Source of the DNA: Streptomyces smyrnaeus
Lineage (GTDB): Bacteria > Actinomycetota > Actinomycetes > Streptomycetales > Streptomycetaceae
Direction: 5' to 3'
DNA length: 64,000 bases
Assembly: GCF_017676345.1 (NCBI RefSeq)
Contig: NZ_JAFFZM010000020.1
Location: 1 to 64,000, forward strand
Part shown: positions 33,461 to 42,686 of the stretch, in pieces
How positions within the stretch are numbered: the first letter of the stretch is position 1
Layout of the letters: each line of letters opens with the position of its first letter
Made by a program: the position numbers and the translations under genes
The notes under the pieces: generated by a model
What the model was told of the DNA's origin: nothing
The model's database searches: none
The model's input: only the letters and a program-made list of their open reading frames with translations

Positions 33461-34395
33461 CGGTTGCTCCGTCGTTGCAGCGGGATCTGTACGGCCATCA
33501 CGAGCAGCGCGATCACCACCATGTTGAGGCTCATGGCGAGCGCCAGGTTCTCCTGGCCGACCAGTACGTTGCCGGACAGGGCGTTGGCGATCTGGATGGT
33601 GATCAGTGGTACCGAACTGCCGGTCATCACGGCGGCGGTGGCGTGCGAGGCGAAGGCGGTGCCGAACATCAGCACGGCGCCGCCCAGCAGTGAGGGCATC
33701 AGCACCGGCAGCCCCACGTGCCGCCAGAACTGTGCCTTGGTCGCCCCGCAGGACGCGGCGGCCTCCCGCCACTGGGTACGCACACCGTCCAGCGCGGGCA
33801 GGATGGTGACGACCATCAGCGGCACCATGAAGTAGAGGTAGGCCAGCACCAGTCCGGTGAAGGTGTAGAGGCTGAACCCGGTGCTCTTGAGGTGCAGCAG
33901 CCGGGTGACGGTGCCGGTGGTGCCGAGGGTGGCGATGAAGGCGAAGGCCAGCGGGGCGCCGCTGAAGTTGGCGAAGACGCCGGAGGCCGAGATGACGGCC
34001 TTGCGCAGGGCGCTGTTGCCCGCGCCCAGCAGCGCCTGGCCGATGACGGTGCCCAGCACGGTGGCCAGCACCGCGCTGAGCAGCGAGAGTTTCACACTGC
34101 CCGCCAGCCCGGTGGCGTAGGCACCGGACAGCGAGTGCCGCACGTTGTCCAGGCTGTAGTGGCTGGTGCCGGTGGACGGGTCGACGACGGTGAACGCGTT
34201 GTAGGCCAGGGTGCAGGCGGGCAGCCCGAAGCAGACGGCCATGAAGGCGAAGAACGGTACGACGGCGGGCCAGCGCCACCGGCGCGCGCCGCCGCCGCGC
34301 GCGCGGCGCTTCGCCGGGGTCGTGGGCGAGGGGGCCGGCGGCTGCTCCGCGTCGGCGGCGCCGCTTCGGGCCGGGGCGGGGGTCGTCGCAGCCAT
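33448..34395 (-). CDS. ABC importer permease 1 (PhnU/PotB-like)
   Basis: This 315-residue permease starts with a Pro/Ala-rich cytoplasmic leader and a basic patch (KRRARGGGARRWRW), then about six membrane spans. The EAA-type loop is WREAAASCGATKAQFWRHVGLP. It pairs with the downstream permease. The start codon shares one base with the stop of the binding-protein gene (TGATG), giving four tightly coupled transporter genes. Confidence 0.88.
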   Translation of the reverse strand: MAATTPAPARSGAADAEQPPAPSPTTPAKRRARGGGARRWRWPAVVPFFAFMAVCFGLPACTLAYNAFTVVDPSTGTSHYSLDNVRHSLSGAYATGLAGSVKLSLLSAVLATVLGTVIGQALLGAGNSALRKAVISASGVFANFSGAPLAFAFIATLGTTGTVTRLLHLKSTGFSLYTFTGLVLAYLYFMVPLMVVTILPALDGVRTQWREAAASCGATKAQFWRHVGLPVLMPSLLGGAVLMFGTAFASHATAAVMTGSSVPLITIQIANALSGNVLVGQENLALAMSLNMVVIALLVMAVQIPLQRRSNRWLG

Positions 34396-35558
34396 CAGCT
34401 GACCGCCGCGCCCCAGCCCTGGCTGATGGCCTTCTGCGCCTTGGCCTCCTGTGCGGGGGTCGGGAACTTCGGCGCGCCGTCGACCTCGGGGAGCTTGGCG
34501 GCGGCCTTCTTGTCGACGGTGCCGTCCTTGGTCATCTTCTCCAGCAGCGCGGGCCGCGAGTAGCCCTTGAGCCAGATGTTCTGGCCCTCGGGGCTGTAGA
34601 GGAACTCCAACCACAGCCGTGCCGCGGCCGGGTGCGGGGCGTACTTGTTGACGCCCTGGTTGTAGTACTGCGAGTACTGGCCGTCCTCGGGGACGTTGAC
34701 CTGCCAGTCGACGCCCTTGGACTTGAGCTCCTCGCCGTAGCCGAGGTTGAGGTAGTCCCAGTCGATGGAGATGGGCGTCTCGCCCTTTTGGATGGTGGCC
34801 TTGGTGGACTCGACGGGCACATAGTTGCCGGCCTTCTTCAGCTTCTTGAAGAAGTCGAGGCCGGGCTGGACGTCGTCGAAGCTGCCGCCGTTGGCGAGCG
34901 AGGCGGCGATGACGGAGGAGAAGGCCGAGGAGGACTCGTTCGGGTTGCCGTTGAGGGCGACCTTGTTCTTGTACTGCGGCTTCAGCAGGTCCTTGAAGCT
35001 GTTCGGGCACTCCTTGACGGCCTTGGCGTCGCAGCCGATGGAGATGTAGCCGCCGTAGTTGTTCATGAAGGAGCCGTCGGGCTGCTTCTGCGACTTCGGT
35101 ATCGCCTCCCAGCCCTTGACCTTGTAGGGCGCCAGCAGCTTCTTGGCCTTGGCCTGCTGCATGAAGGCGGTGCCCAGGTCGAGGGCGTCGACGGCGCGGT
35201 CCTGGCCCTTGCGCTTGGCCGCGGCGTTCAGTGCGCCCTGGCTGCTGCCGCCGGGGTCCTCGTTGTGGACCTCGATGCCGTACTTCTTCTCGAAGGCCTT
35301 GATCATCTGGCCGTAGTTGGCCCAGGTGGGGGCGAGTGCGTAGACGTTCAGCTCGCCCTCCTTCTTCGCCGCCTCCACCAGCTTGTCCATACCGCCCAGG
35401 TCCGCGGCCGAGCGCGCCTTGGCGGCCTTGCTGTCGGAGCCCTGCGCCGGTGCGGAACCGCAGCCGGTGGCGACGGCGGAGAGGGTGACGGCCGCTGCTG
35501 CGGCGGCCAACAGGCGGCTCCGGCGGCGGCTCCTACGGCTGTGATGGTCTGCCTTCAC
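34395..35558 (-). CDS. ABC importer substrate-binding lipoprotein
   Basis: The 387-residue protein has a very basic N-terminus (HHSRRSRRRSRLL), a lipobox ending SAVATGC and a type-2 periplasmic-binding fold of the PotD/iron/2-aminoethylphosphonate group (DLGTAFMQQAKAKKLLAPYK, NGNPNESSSAFSSVIAASLANGG, LWLEFLYSPEGQNIWLKGYSRP). A GTG start is set by AGGAG 7 nt upstream; upstream ATGs lack a site. It heads the five-gene operon ending in the sphingomyelinase-like enzyme and is divergent from the GntR gene. Aromatic residues abound, which would suit a choline-like cationic ligand, but this is speculation. Confidence 0.88.
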   Translation of the reverse strand: MKADHHSRRSRRRSRLLAAAAAAVTLSAVATGCGSAPAQGSDSKAAKARSAADLGGMDKLVEAAKKEGELNVYALAPTWANYGQMIKAFEKKYGIEVHNEDPGGSSQGALNAAAKRKGQDRAVDALDLGTAFMQQAKAKKLLAPYKVKGWEAIPKSQKQPDGSFMNNYGGYISIGCDAKAVKECPNSFKDLLKPQYKNKVALNGNPNESSSAFSSVIAASLANGGSFDDVQPGLDFFKKLKKAGNYVPVESTKATIQKGETPISIDWDYLNLGYGEELKSKGVDWQVNVPEDGQYSQYYNQGVNKYAPHPAAARLWLEFLYSPEGQNIWLKGYSRPALLEKMTKDGTVDKKAAAKLPEVDGAPKFPTPAQEAKAQKAISQGWGAAVS

Positions 35559-35691
35559 GTGTCTACTCCTGGGGTTCGCGCCCGTCACCTGTATGGACAA
35601 GCTCGATTCATTGAGCCAGGGCAAGCTAACAGCACCCACCCCTCGACGCAAAGCCCGTGACGCTATCAAACCCCCAGCTCAAAGCGTTATT

Positions 35692-35718
35692 TGCGAACAG
35701 GTTTAGGCCTGCGAACAG
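35692..35718. promoter_or_regulatory. Direct repeats in the binding protein-GntR intergenic region
   Basis: TGCGAACAG occurs twice with an 18-bp period, and each copy is flanked by a GCG(G)TTAT-like element. The AT content here is higher than in the surroundings. This is a plausible GntR binding or promoter region controlling both directions; no classical GntR palindrome was recognised. Confidence 0.4.
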
Positions 35719-35827
35719 CGGTTATACGCATCTGTCCCACCCATCGAATGTGCACAGCACTGCGCACAGATGGCATGATCGGGCGAGCCCGCGCAGCCGT
35801 AAGCGCAGCACTTCGAGGAGCCGCCCC

Positions 35828-36571
35828 ATGCCCGAGCCCGCCCGCCACGAGCGGATCGCCGACGAGCTGCGCCGCGCCATCGCCGACGGGCGTTATCCGG
35901 TCGGAGCCACTCTCCCCTCCGAGGCCGAACTCGCCACCGCGCACGGCGCCTCCCGGGGCACCGTGCGGCAGGCCGTCGCCGCGCTGCTCGCCGAGGGTCT
36001 GATCGGCTCCCGCCAGGGCGCCCGCCGCGTCGTCCTGTCCACGACCCCCAGCCAGAGCTTCACCGAGCTGCGCAGCTTCGCCCAGTGGGCCCGCGCGGGC
36101 GGCCGGACGGCGGGCGGGCTTGTGGTCGCCGCAGGCTGGGAGACCGCCCGCGCCGAGGAGGCCGGACTGCTGCAGGTGCGGCACGGGTCGCCGGTGCTGC
36201 GGGTGCTGCGGGTGCGCACGCTGGACGAGGAGCCCGTGCTGCTGGAGCGCACCGTCTACGCGGAGTGGATCGGCACCGCCGTGGAGGCGCTGCCGGCCGA
36301 CTGCGAGTCGGTCACCCAGCGGCTCTACGACGACACCGGGCTGGTCTTCGCACACGGCGAGCACCACATCGACGCGGTGGCGGCGGGCACCGCCGACGCC
36401 GAGCACCTGGGGGTGCGCCGGGGCAGCCCGCTGCTGCGCGTACGCCGGACGACCACCACGGCCGACGGCCGCCCGGTGGAGACCTCGGACGACCGCTACC
36501 GCCCCGGCTCCGTCGTCTTCACCGTCCGCAACTCCACCCAGACCAACCCGCTGGCACGCACCCGCGCGTGA
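35828..36571 (+). CDS. GntR-family regulator with UTRA domain (HutC/PhnF type)
   Basis: A 247-residue regulator with an N-terminal winged helix (RHERIADELRRAIADGRYPVGATLPSEAELATAHGASRGTVRQAVAALLAEGLI) and a C-terminal UTRA ligand-binding domain (LLERTVYAEWI, GEHHIDAVAAGTADAEHLGVRRGSPLLRVRRTT). GAGGAG lies 7 nt before the ATG. PhnF-like members of this group often control phosphonate or phosphate-ester uptake. It is divergent from the importer operon and is followed by a HAD phosphatase, so it very likely regulates both. Confidence 0.9.
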   Translation: MPEPARHERIADELRRAIADGRYPVGATLPSEAELATAHGASRGTVRQAVAALLAEGLIGSRQGARRVVLSTTPSQSFTELRSFAQWARAGGRTAGGLVVAAGWETARAEEAGLLQVRHGSPVLRVLRVRTLDEEPVLLERTVYAEWIGTAVEALPADCESVTQRLYDDTGLVFAHGEHHIDAVAAGTADAEHLGVRRGSPLLRVRRTTTTADGRPVETSDDRYRPGSVVFTVRNSTQTNPLARTRA

Positions 36572-36685
36572 CCAGCCACCGTCCCGGCAGCATCCACCCA
36601 CCGACGAAAGTGCGAGCCCGCATTGCCCACTCCCCCGCCCCGCCCCGCCGCCTCGACCGGCACCCGGCCGCAAGGCGCCCCCTCG

Positions 36686-37345
36686 ATGCCCGCGGCCCTG
36701 CTCTGCGACATGGACGGCACCCTCGTGGACACCGAGCGTGACTGGCTGGCCTCCCTCGCCGACCTGCTGGCCGAGCACGGAGCACCCGCCGACGAGGCCG
36801 CCCTCGCGCCCTTCGCTGGGCTGCCGCTGGACGGCGCGGCCCAGCTGGTCGCGCGCCGCACCGGGCTGGCCGCCGAGACGGCCCGGGCGCGGCTGGACGC
36901 GTCCTTCACGGCACGGGTGCGAGCCGGGGTGACGGTGCAGCCCGGAGCGCTGGCGCTGCTCGACGACGCCCGGCTGCTGGGCGTCCCTGTGGCACTTGTC
37001 ACGGCGTCCGAGCGGCCGATCGCCGATCTGGTGCTGGCCACCCTGGGGCCGCACCGCTTCACCTGCTCGGTCGCCCACGGTGAAACGCCGCTGGGCAAGC
37101 CGCATCCGGACCCGTACCTGGCCGCCGCCGACCGGCTGGGCGTCCCCGCGGCGGCGTGCCTGGCCCTGGAGGACACCCCCACCGGCGCCGCCTCGGCACG
37201 CGCCGCGGGCTGCCGGGTGATCGCCGTGCCCACCGTGGACGGCATCGAGGAGGCCCCTGGCACCCTCCTGCTGGCCTCGCTGCGCGAGGTCGACCTGAAG
37301 GCGCTGCCGCTCTCCTTCGGCGCCCTCGGCGCCGACAGCGCCTAG
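36686..37345 (+). CDS. HAD-superfamily phosphatase
   Basis: The 219-residue hydrolase shows the HAD motifs in order: motif I LLCDMDGTLVDTE (nucleophile Asp and acid/base Asp), motif II VALVTASERP, motif III Lys in LGKPHPDPYLAAA, and motif IV LALEDTPTGAASARAAGC. The cap looks like the small helical type of beta-phosphoglucomutase-like phosphatases. It could dephosphorylate the imported phosphorylated compound. The ATG at PAALLCDMDG is the sensible start; a TTG 21 codons upstream is possible. It is probably co-transcribed with the GntR gene. Confidence 0.87.
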   Translation: MPAALLCDMDGTLVDTERDWLASLADLLAEHGAPADEAALAPFAGLPLDGAAQLVARRTGLAAETARARLDASFTARVRAGVTVQPGALALLDDARLLGVPVALVTASERPIADLVLATLGPHRFTCSVAHGETPLGKPHPDPYLAAADRLGVPAAACLALEDTPTGAASARAAGCRVIAVPTVDGIEEAPGTLLLASLREVDLKALPLSFGALGADSA

Positions 37346-37393
37346 CTCGGCGACCGCCGGCAGCGCCCGGCTTCGACCACCGCGTACGCGCGA

Positions 37394-37425
37394 AAAGGGC
37401 GGCCCCCCGTGGGGGGCCGCCCTTT
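37394..37425. terminator. Bidirectional hairpin terminator between HAD and HU genes
   Basis: AAAGGGCGGCCCCCC and GGGGGGCCGCCCTTT form a perfect 15-bp stem around GT. Flanking A and T residues give a short U-run in both directions. It sits between convergent genes. Confidence 0.88.
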
Positions 37426-37498
37426 GCTTCAGAGCTTCAGGTTCCTGAGCTTCGGATGTCCTGGGCTGCAGGTGGCCTGGGCTTCAGGTCTCCTGGGC

Positions 37499-37780
37499 TT
37501 ACTTGCCCTTCGCCGCTTCCTTGAGCTTGGAGCCCGCCGAAACCTTGACGCTGTACCCGGCCGGGATCTGGATCGGGTCGCCGGTCTGCGGGTTGCGCGC
37601 GCTGCGCGCCGCCCGGTGGGTGCGCTCGAAGGTGAGGAAGCCGGGGATGGTGACCTTCTCGTCGCCCTTGGCGACGACCTCGCCGACGGTCTCGGCGAAC
37701 GCCGACAGGATCGCGTCGGCGTCCTTACGGGTCACCTCGGCACGCTCGGACAGAGCGGCCACCAGCTCACTGCGGTTCAT
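37499..37780 (-). CDS. hupA: HU-family DNA-binding protein
   Basis: The 93-residue histone-like protein binds and bends DNA as a dimer. It has the full HU fold: NRSELVAALSERAEVTRKDADAILSAF helical part, PGFLTFERTHRAAR(S)ARNPQTGDPIQIPAG arm, and a C-terminal KVSAGSKLKEAAK. It lacks the Lys/Ala-rich extension of the second Streptomyces HU (HupS), so this is the vegetative type. GGGAG lies 8 nt before the ATG. The position beside murA and the malic enzyme gene matches the S. coelicolor locus as I recall. Confidence 0.93.
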   Translation of the reverse strand: MNRSELVAALSERAEVTRKDADAILSAFAETVGEVVAKGDEKVTIPGFLTFERTHRAARSARNPQTGDPIQIPAGYSVKVSAGSKLKEAAKGK

Positions 37781-38145
37781 AATTCGTACTCCCGTGTTCT
37801 TCTTGCCGATGAGGCGTGCCACGCGGCAGAGCCGCATATCAGACACAGCGAAGCCGATGCTGCCAGGGCCCTCCGACAGTCCCCGGACCCGGGTCCGCCT
37901 TCGGGCCCGCGCGCCCCGTGGGGATATCCCCTGGACAAGGTCCGGATCGGGGTCTCCCCCTCGGATCAAGTCCTTGGGGATGCATCCTGCCCCTACCTGC
38001 GGCGGTAAAGCCAATCCGGCGTCATCCGGCGTCCTCGCGCGGTGCTGCCCGCAACACTAGAGGGCCCGCCCGAGTGAACCCCCACCCGACTCGCCGGGGA
38101 CACCGCTCCCGCGCCCCCTGCTGCGCTTGGGCGGGGCGTGGCCCC

Positions 38146-39585
38146 TCACGCTTGGGCGGCCGGGTCCTTGGTGGCGGCCTTGCCCTCGCCCTCGGCGAGG
38201 GCGGCGTTGCGGACGGCACCGGCGACGGCGCCGGAGACCTTCTCGTTGAAGACGCTGGGGATGATGTAGTTCGGGTTGAGCTCGTCCTCGCCGACCACAT
38301 CGGCGAGCGCCCGCGCGGCGGCCAGCATCATCGCGTCGTCCACGGTGCGCGACTGCGCGTCCAGGAGGCCGCGGAAGACGCCGGGGAAGACGAGCACGTT
38401 GTTGATCTGGTTCGGGAAGTCGGAGCGCCCGGTGGCCACCACCGACGCCGACTCGCGGGCCGCGGCCGGATCGACCTCGGGGTCCGGATTGGCGAGCGCG
38501 AACACGATGGCGCCCTCCGCCATCTTGGCGATGTCGCTGCCGTCCAGGACGTTGGGCGCGGAGACGCCGATGAAGACATCGGCCCCGACCACGACCTCCT
38601 TGAGGGTGCCGGTGTGGCCCTCGGGGTTGGTGTTGTCGGCGACCCAGCGCATCGGCGAGCCCTCCTCGGCGTCCGCGAGGTCCTTGCGACCCGCGTGGAC
38701 GACACCGTGGATGTCGGCGACGACGGCGTGCTTGACGCCGGCCTCCAGCAGCAGTTTCAGGATGGCCGTACCGGCGGCGCCGGCCCCCGACATCACGACG
38801 CGCACGTCCTCGATGCGCTTGTCCACGACGCGCAGCGCGTTGTAGAGCGCGGCGAGCACGACGATGGCGGTTCCGTGCTGGTCGTCGTGGAAGACGGGGA
38901 TGTCGACGGCCTCCCGCAGCCGCGCCTCGATCTCGAAGCAGCGGGGCGCGGAGATGTCCTCCAGGTTGATACCGGCGAAGCCGGGCGCCAGCGCCTTGAC
39001 GACCTCCACGATGGTGTCGGTGTCCTGGGTGTCCAGGCAGATCGGCCAGGCGTCGATCCCGGCGAAGCGCTTGAAGAGGGCCGCCTTGCCCTCCATGACG
39101 GGCAGCGCCGCCTGCGGGCCGATGTTGCCCAGGCCCAGCACGGCGGAGCCGTCGGTGACGACGGCGACGCTGTTCCGCTTGATCGTCAGACGGCGCGCGT
39201 CCTCGGGGTGTTCGGCGATCTGCGTGCACACGCGGGCCACGCCCGGGGTGTAGATCATCGACAGGTCGTCGCGATTGCGAATGGGGTGTTTGGCGGACAT
39301 CTCGATCTTGCCGCCGAGGTGCATCAGGAAGGTCCGGTCCGAGACCTTGCCGATGGTGACGCCTTCGACGGTGCGCAGCTGGGCCACGATCTCGTCGGCG
39401 TGCGCCGTGGAGCTGGCCGCGATCGTCACGTCGATCCGCAGCCTCTCGTGGCCCGACGCCGTCACGTCGAGGCCCGTCACCGAGCCGCCAGACGACTCCA
39501 CGACCGTGGTGAGCTGACTGACCGCCGTCCCGCCTGCGGGGACCTCCAGGCGGACCGTCATCGAGTAGGAGACGCTTGGCGCCAT
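38146..39585 (-). CDS. NAD(P)-dependent malic enzyme with N-terminal ACT domain
   Basis: The 479-residue enzyme decarboxylates malate to pyruvate, supplying NAD(P)H and precursors. An N-terminal ACT-like domain (about 1-85) suggests allosteric control. The catalytic domain has MIYTPGVARVC, the metal-site segment VFHDDQHGTAIVVLAALYNAL, the nucleotide-binding GAGAAGTAILKLL, and the C-terminal FALANPDPEVDP and NNVLVFPGVFRGLLDA. A purine-rich AGGGAAG precedes the ATG. The gene stands alone between HU and the cold-shock gene. Confidence 0.93.
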   Translation of the reverse strand: MAPSVSYSMTVRLEVPAGGTAVSQLTTVVESSGGSVTGLDVTASGHERLRIDVTIAASSTAHADEIVAQLRTVEGVTIGKVSDRTFLMHLGGKIEMSAKHPIRNRDDLSMIYTPGVARVCTQIAEHPEDARRLTIKRNSVAVVTDGSAVLGLGNIGPQAALPVMEGKAALFKRFAGIDAWPICLDTQDTDTIVEVVKALAPGFAGINLEDISAPRCFEIEARLREAVDIPVFHDDQHGTAIVVLAALYNALRVVDKRIEDVRVVMSGAGAAGTAILKLLLEAGVKHAVVADIHGVVHAGRKDLADAEEGSPMRWVADNTNPEGHTGTLKEVVVGADVFIGVSAPNVLDGSDIAKMAEGAIVFALANPDPEVDPAAARESASVVATGRSDFPNQINNVLVFPGVFRGLLDAQSRTVDDAMMLAAARALADVVGEDELNPNYIIPSVFNEKVSGAVAGAVRNAALAEGEGKAATKDPAAQA

Positions 39586-39849
39586 TGCCGACTTCCCTCT
39601 GCTTTCCCTTGTCACGTTGTGCACGTGCGCGCGCGTGGCCGCAGTTCTTACGGCCCACAACGCGCCACGTCAACAGATCGTCCCACCTACCCCCCGGTAC
39701 GTGGTAACGCGCCCGCACTTTCGGAAAGCGTATTCCACTATCCGAGAGATTGTCACCCGTAAGAAAACGGCCTCAATTCCCCTGAAACAGCACGAAAGCG
39801 ACTTAAGATCACCCCGCACACTGCCTCTGCATCACAGGAGACCCGCAAC

Positions 39850-40056
39850 ATGGCTCAGGGCACGGTCAAGTGGTTCAACGCCGAGAAGGGCTACGGCTTC
39901 ATCGCACAGGAAGGCGGCGGGCCGGACGTCTTCGTGCACTACAGCTCGATCGACAGTGAGGGATACCGCAGCCTGGAAGACGCACAGCGCGTCGAATTCG
40001 AGATCACCCAGGGCCGCAAGGGCCCGCAGGCCGACGGCGTCCGCGTGGTCGGCTGA
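39850..40056 (+). CDS. Cold-shock domain protein
   Basis: The 68-residue CspA-type RNA chaperone is one OB fold with both RNA-binding motifs: RNP1-like KGYGFIAQ and RNP2-like VFVHYSSI. It starts MAQGTVKWFNAEKGYGF. An AGGAG lies 9 nt before the ATG. Its upstream gap of about 260 bp is AT-rich by local standards and probably contains a structured leader, as csp mRNAs often do. A strong hairpin ends the unit. Confidence 0.94.
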   Translation: MAQGTVKWFNAEKGYGFIAQEGGGPDVFVHYSSIDSEGYRSLEDAQRVEFEITQGRKGPQADGVRVVG

Positions 40057-40087
40057 CCCCGCCGACACCCCGGACCGCACAGTGAAA

Positions 40088-40121
40088 AGAGGGCTCCCAT
40101 CGGCTTCAACGGGAGCCCTCT
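40088..40121 (+). terminator. Hairpin terminator of the cold-shock gene
   Basis: AGAGGGCTCCC pairs with GGGAGCCCTCT across a 12-nt loop, about 30 bp after the stop codon. Confidence 0.8.
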
Positions 40122-40349
40122 GATGACGTGTAAGCGACACCGACCCGCCAGCTCGCCTCGCGGCAAGTGGGCGCTCGAAGCGCCTATGGTTGGGCCCGGG
40201 GGCATGGATCGGGCCGGTGCCACACCCAGGCTAACAAACGCCCCGCGCCCCTGATTCCCCGTTGCCGGACCCCGTTGCCGGACCGCTTCCCGGGCCTCTT
40301 CGCCCCGTCGGTCCCCGCGGTCCCGCCCCTCGGTCCCGCTCGGTCGCGG

Positions 40350-42686
40350 TCAGTCCCGCAGCAGGTCGGGGACGCCCTCGGCGTCGGGGAGGTCGGCGGG
40401 AGCGCTCAGCACCTGCAGTCGCTGCGTCGCCCGCGTCAAGGCGACGTACAGCACCCGCAGCCCGGCCGGCGACTCGTCCGCGATCTCCGCGGGCGAGACG
40501 ACGAGCGCGGCGTCGTACTCCAGACCCTTGGCCTCCAGGCTGCCGAGCGCCACGACCCGCTCCCCCAGTCCCGCGAGCCACTCGCGCACCTCCTCCCGCC
40601 GCCGCATGGCCACCACCACGCCCACCGTCCCCTCGACCTCCGCCAGGAGCCGGGCGGCGCTCTCCCGCACCGAGGCGCCCAGGTCGTCGCCCGCCACGGT
40701 GAATCCGGGCTCGACGCCGGTGGAGCGAACCGCGCGGGGCGGCGCGACGCCGGGCATGGCCAGCGCGAGCACCCGGTCGGCGAGAACGGCCAACTCGGCC
40801 GGGTTGCGGTAGTTGACCGTCAACTCGAAGCGGCGCCGGGGCCGCTTCCCGAGCGCCTCGTCCCGTGCCGCCGCGGCCTCGTCGGGGTCGGTCCAGGAGG
40901 ACTGCGCGGGGTCGCCGACGACGGTCCAGGTGGCGTGCCGCCCGCGTCGGCCGACCATCCGCCACTGCATGGGCGTCAGATCCTGCGCCTCGTCGACGAT
41001 GACGTGCGCGTACTCCGTACGTTCCTGCGGGTGCCGCTCGGCCACCCGCTCCCGCCGTCCCGCGCCGTCCCGGTCCGCGGCGGTGGTCAGCTCCTCCAAC
41101 CCGGTGAGCTGGTCCAACGGGTCCACTTCCCGCTTCTTCGGGCGCGCGGGCGCACCCAGCAGGGTGCGCAGCTCGTCCAGGAGCGCGATGTCGTGCACCG
41201 ACAGCGGCCCCTCGCCCTGCGGGGTGAGGCGCGCGGCGAGGGCGCGCGCCAGCGTGCGGGCCTCACCGGGCCGCAGCACGCGCCGCGACCAGCGCGCCAG
41301 CCGCCCCTCGTCCGCCATGGCGCCCAGCACCTGGCGCGGGGTGAGCTCCGGCCACCACGCGTCGAGAAAGGTGCGGAAGTCGTCCTCGCCCGCGATGTCC
41401 TCGTCGAACCCCTGCCGGGCCTCGGCTGCCAGCTCCTCGTCGTCGTACCGGCGACGCGCCCCGGCCTTCTCCCACAGCGCGTCCAGCAGCAGCTTCCGGG
41501 CCCGGGGACGCATCAGGTTGACCGGCGCCGTACCGCCGAGAACCTGCTGCCGCACGGCTGTCAGCTCGTCCGCGTCCAGCTCCACACGGGCCCCGAAGGC
41601 GACCACGCGCAACCGCTGCGGCACCGGGGTACGCAACCCCAGCTCCAGCGCCCCACGGGCCGCCTTGCGCAGCACCTTCACCATCCGCACCGAGCCCTTG
41701 ACGCGGGCGACACTCTGCTCGTCGTACGTCGTCGCCTCCGCGCCCGTGGTCTCCTCGGCCAGCGAGCCGAGCGCCCGGATGGCCACCTGCCCTTCCTCCC
41801 CCAGCGAGGGCAGCACACCTTCGGTGTAGGAGACCAGCAGCGGGGTCGGCGAGACGATCAGGATTCCGCCCGCGTAGCGCCGCCGGTCCTGGTAGAGCAG
41901 ATACGCGGCACGGTGCAGGGCCACCGCGGTCTTCCCCGTCCCCGGGCCGCCCTCCACCTCGGTGACGGAGGCGGCGGGGGCGCGGATCACCTCGTCCTGC
42001 TCGGCCTGGATGGAGGCGACGATGTCCCGCATCGTATGGCTGCGGGCCTGCCCGAGCGCCGCCATCAACGCCCCGTCCCCGACCACGGCCAGCTCCTCCC
42101 CCGCCAGCCGGGCCTTCAGCTCGGGACGCAGCAGATCGTCCTCGACGCTCAGCACCCGCCGCCCCTTGCTGCGGATGACCCGACGCCGCACGACCCGTCC
42201 GGGGGCCACCGGAGTGGAACGGTAGAAGGGCGCCGCAGCCGGGGCACGCCAGTCGATGACCAGCGGCGCGTAGTCGGCGTCCAGCACGCCGAGCCGCCCG
42301 ATGTGCAGCGTCTCGGCGATATCGGCCAGCTGCTCGCCGCCCTCCTCCCGGACGGCCCCCTCCGCCGGCTCCACCGAGGTGTAGGCCCCGTCCGGCCCGC
42401 GCTCGCCCGTCTTGCCCTCCAGCAGATCGATCCGGCCGAAGAGGAAGTCCTCGAACTCGCTGTTGAGCCGATTGAGATGAATCCCGGCCCGGAAAACCTG
42501 CGCATCGCGCTCGGCGAGCGCGCCAGGTGTGCCCACCTGGGCGCGCTTGGAGGCGTCGTCCATGAGGAACTCCGCCTCATGGATCTTCTCCTCCAGCCTC
42601 CGGTACACCCGGTCGAGATGCTGTTGCTCCGCGTCGACCTCGCGGTCACGGATGGTTTCTGGCTCCGCTCTGTGCTGCGCGTTCAA
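40350..42686 (-). CDS. HelD-like superfamily I ATPase (RNA polymerase recycling factor type)
   Basis: The 778-residue protein has a UvrD/Rep-like motor with Walker A GGPGTGKTAVAL (near 247), VIVDEAQDLTPMQW, and the late motifs FELTVNYRNP and LRVLYVALTRATQRL. An N-terminal coiled coil (about 15-95, AEQQHLDRVYRRLEEKIHEAEFL) is the arm that in HelD enters the RNA polymerase secondary channel. A long insertion (about 300-520) splits the motor domain as in class II actinobacterial HelD. It should release stalled RNA polymerase rather than unwind DNA. The start is a TTG preceded by GGGGG. No rifamycin-associated element was seen upstream. Confidence 0.88.
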   Translation of the reverse strand: MNAQHRAEPETIRDREVDAEQQHLDRVYRRLEEKIHEAEFLMDDASKRAQVGTPGALAERDAQVFRAGIHLNRLNSEFEDFLFGRIDLLEGKTGERGPDGAYTSVEPAEGAVREEGGEQLADIAETLHIGRLGVLDADYAPLVIDWRAPAAAPFYRSTPVAPGRVVRRRVIRSKGRRVLSVEDDLLRPELKARLAGEELAVVGDGALMAALGQARSHTMRDIVASIQAEQDEVIRAPAASVTEVEGGPGTGKTAVALHRAAYLLYQDRRRYAGGILIVSPTPLLVSYTEGVLPSLGEEGQVAIRALGSLAEETTGAEATTYDEQSVARVKGSVRMVKVLRKAARGALELGLRTPVPQRLRVVAFGARVELDADELTAVRQQVLGGTAPVNLMRPRARKLLLDALWEKAGARRRYDDEELAAEARQGFDEDIAGEDDFRTFLDAWWPELTPRQVLGAMADEGRLARWSRRVLRPGEARTLARALAARLTPQGEGPLSVHDIALLDELRTLLGAPARPKKREVDPLDQLTGLEELTTAADRDGAGRRERVAERHPQERTEYAHVIVDEAQDLTPMQWRMVGRRGRHATWTVVGDPAQSSWTDPDEAAAARDEALGKRPRRRFELTVNYRNPAELAVLADRVLALAMPGVAPPRAVRSTGVEPGFTVAGDDLGASVRESAARLLAEVEGTVGVVVAMRRREEVREWLAGLGERVVALGSLEAKGLEYDAALVVSPAEIADESPAGLRVLYVALTRATQRLQVLSAPADLPDAEGVPDLLRD

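Noticed and set aside
32546..35558. Firm call of the importer as a 2-aminoethylphosphonate transporter
   Set aside because: Layout fits, but no phosphonate-degrading gene is adjacent and the sphingomyelinase points to another ligand, so the substrate is left open.
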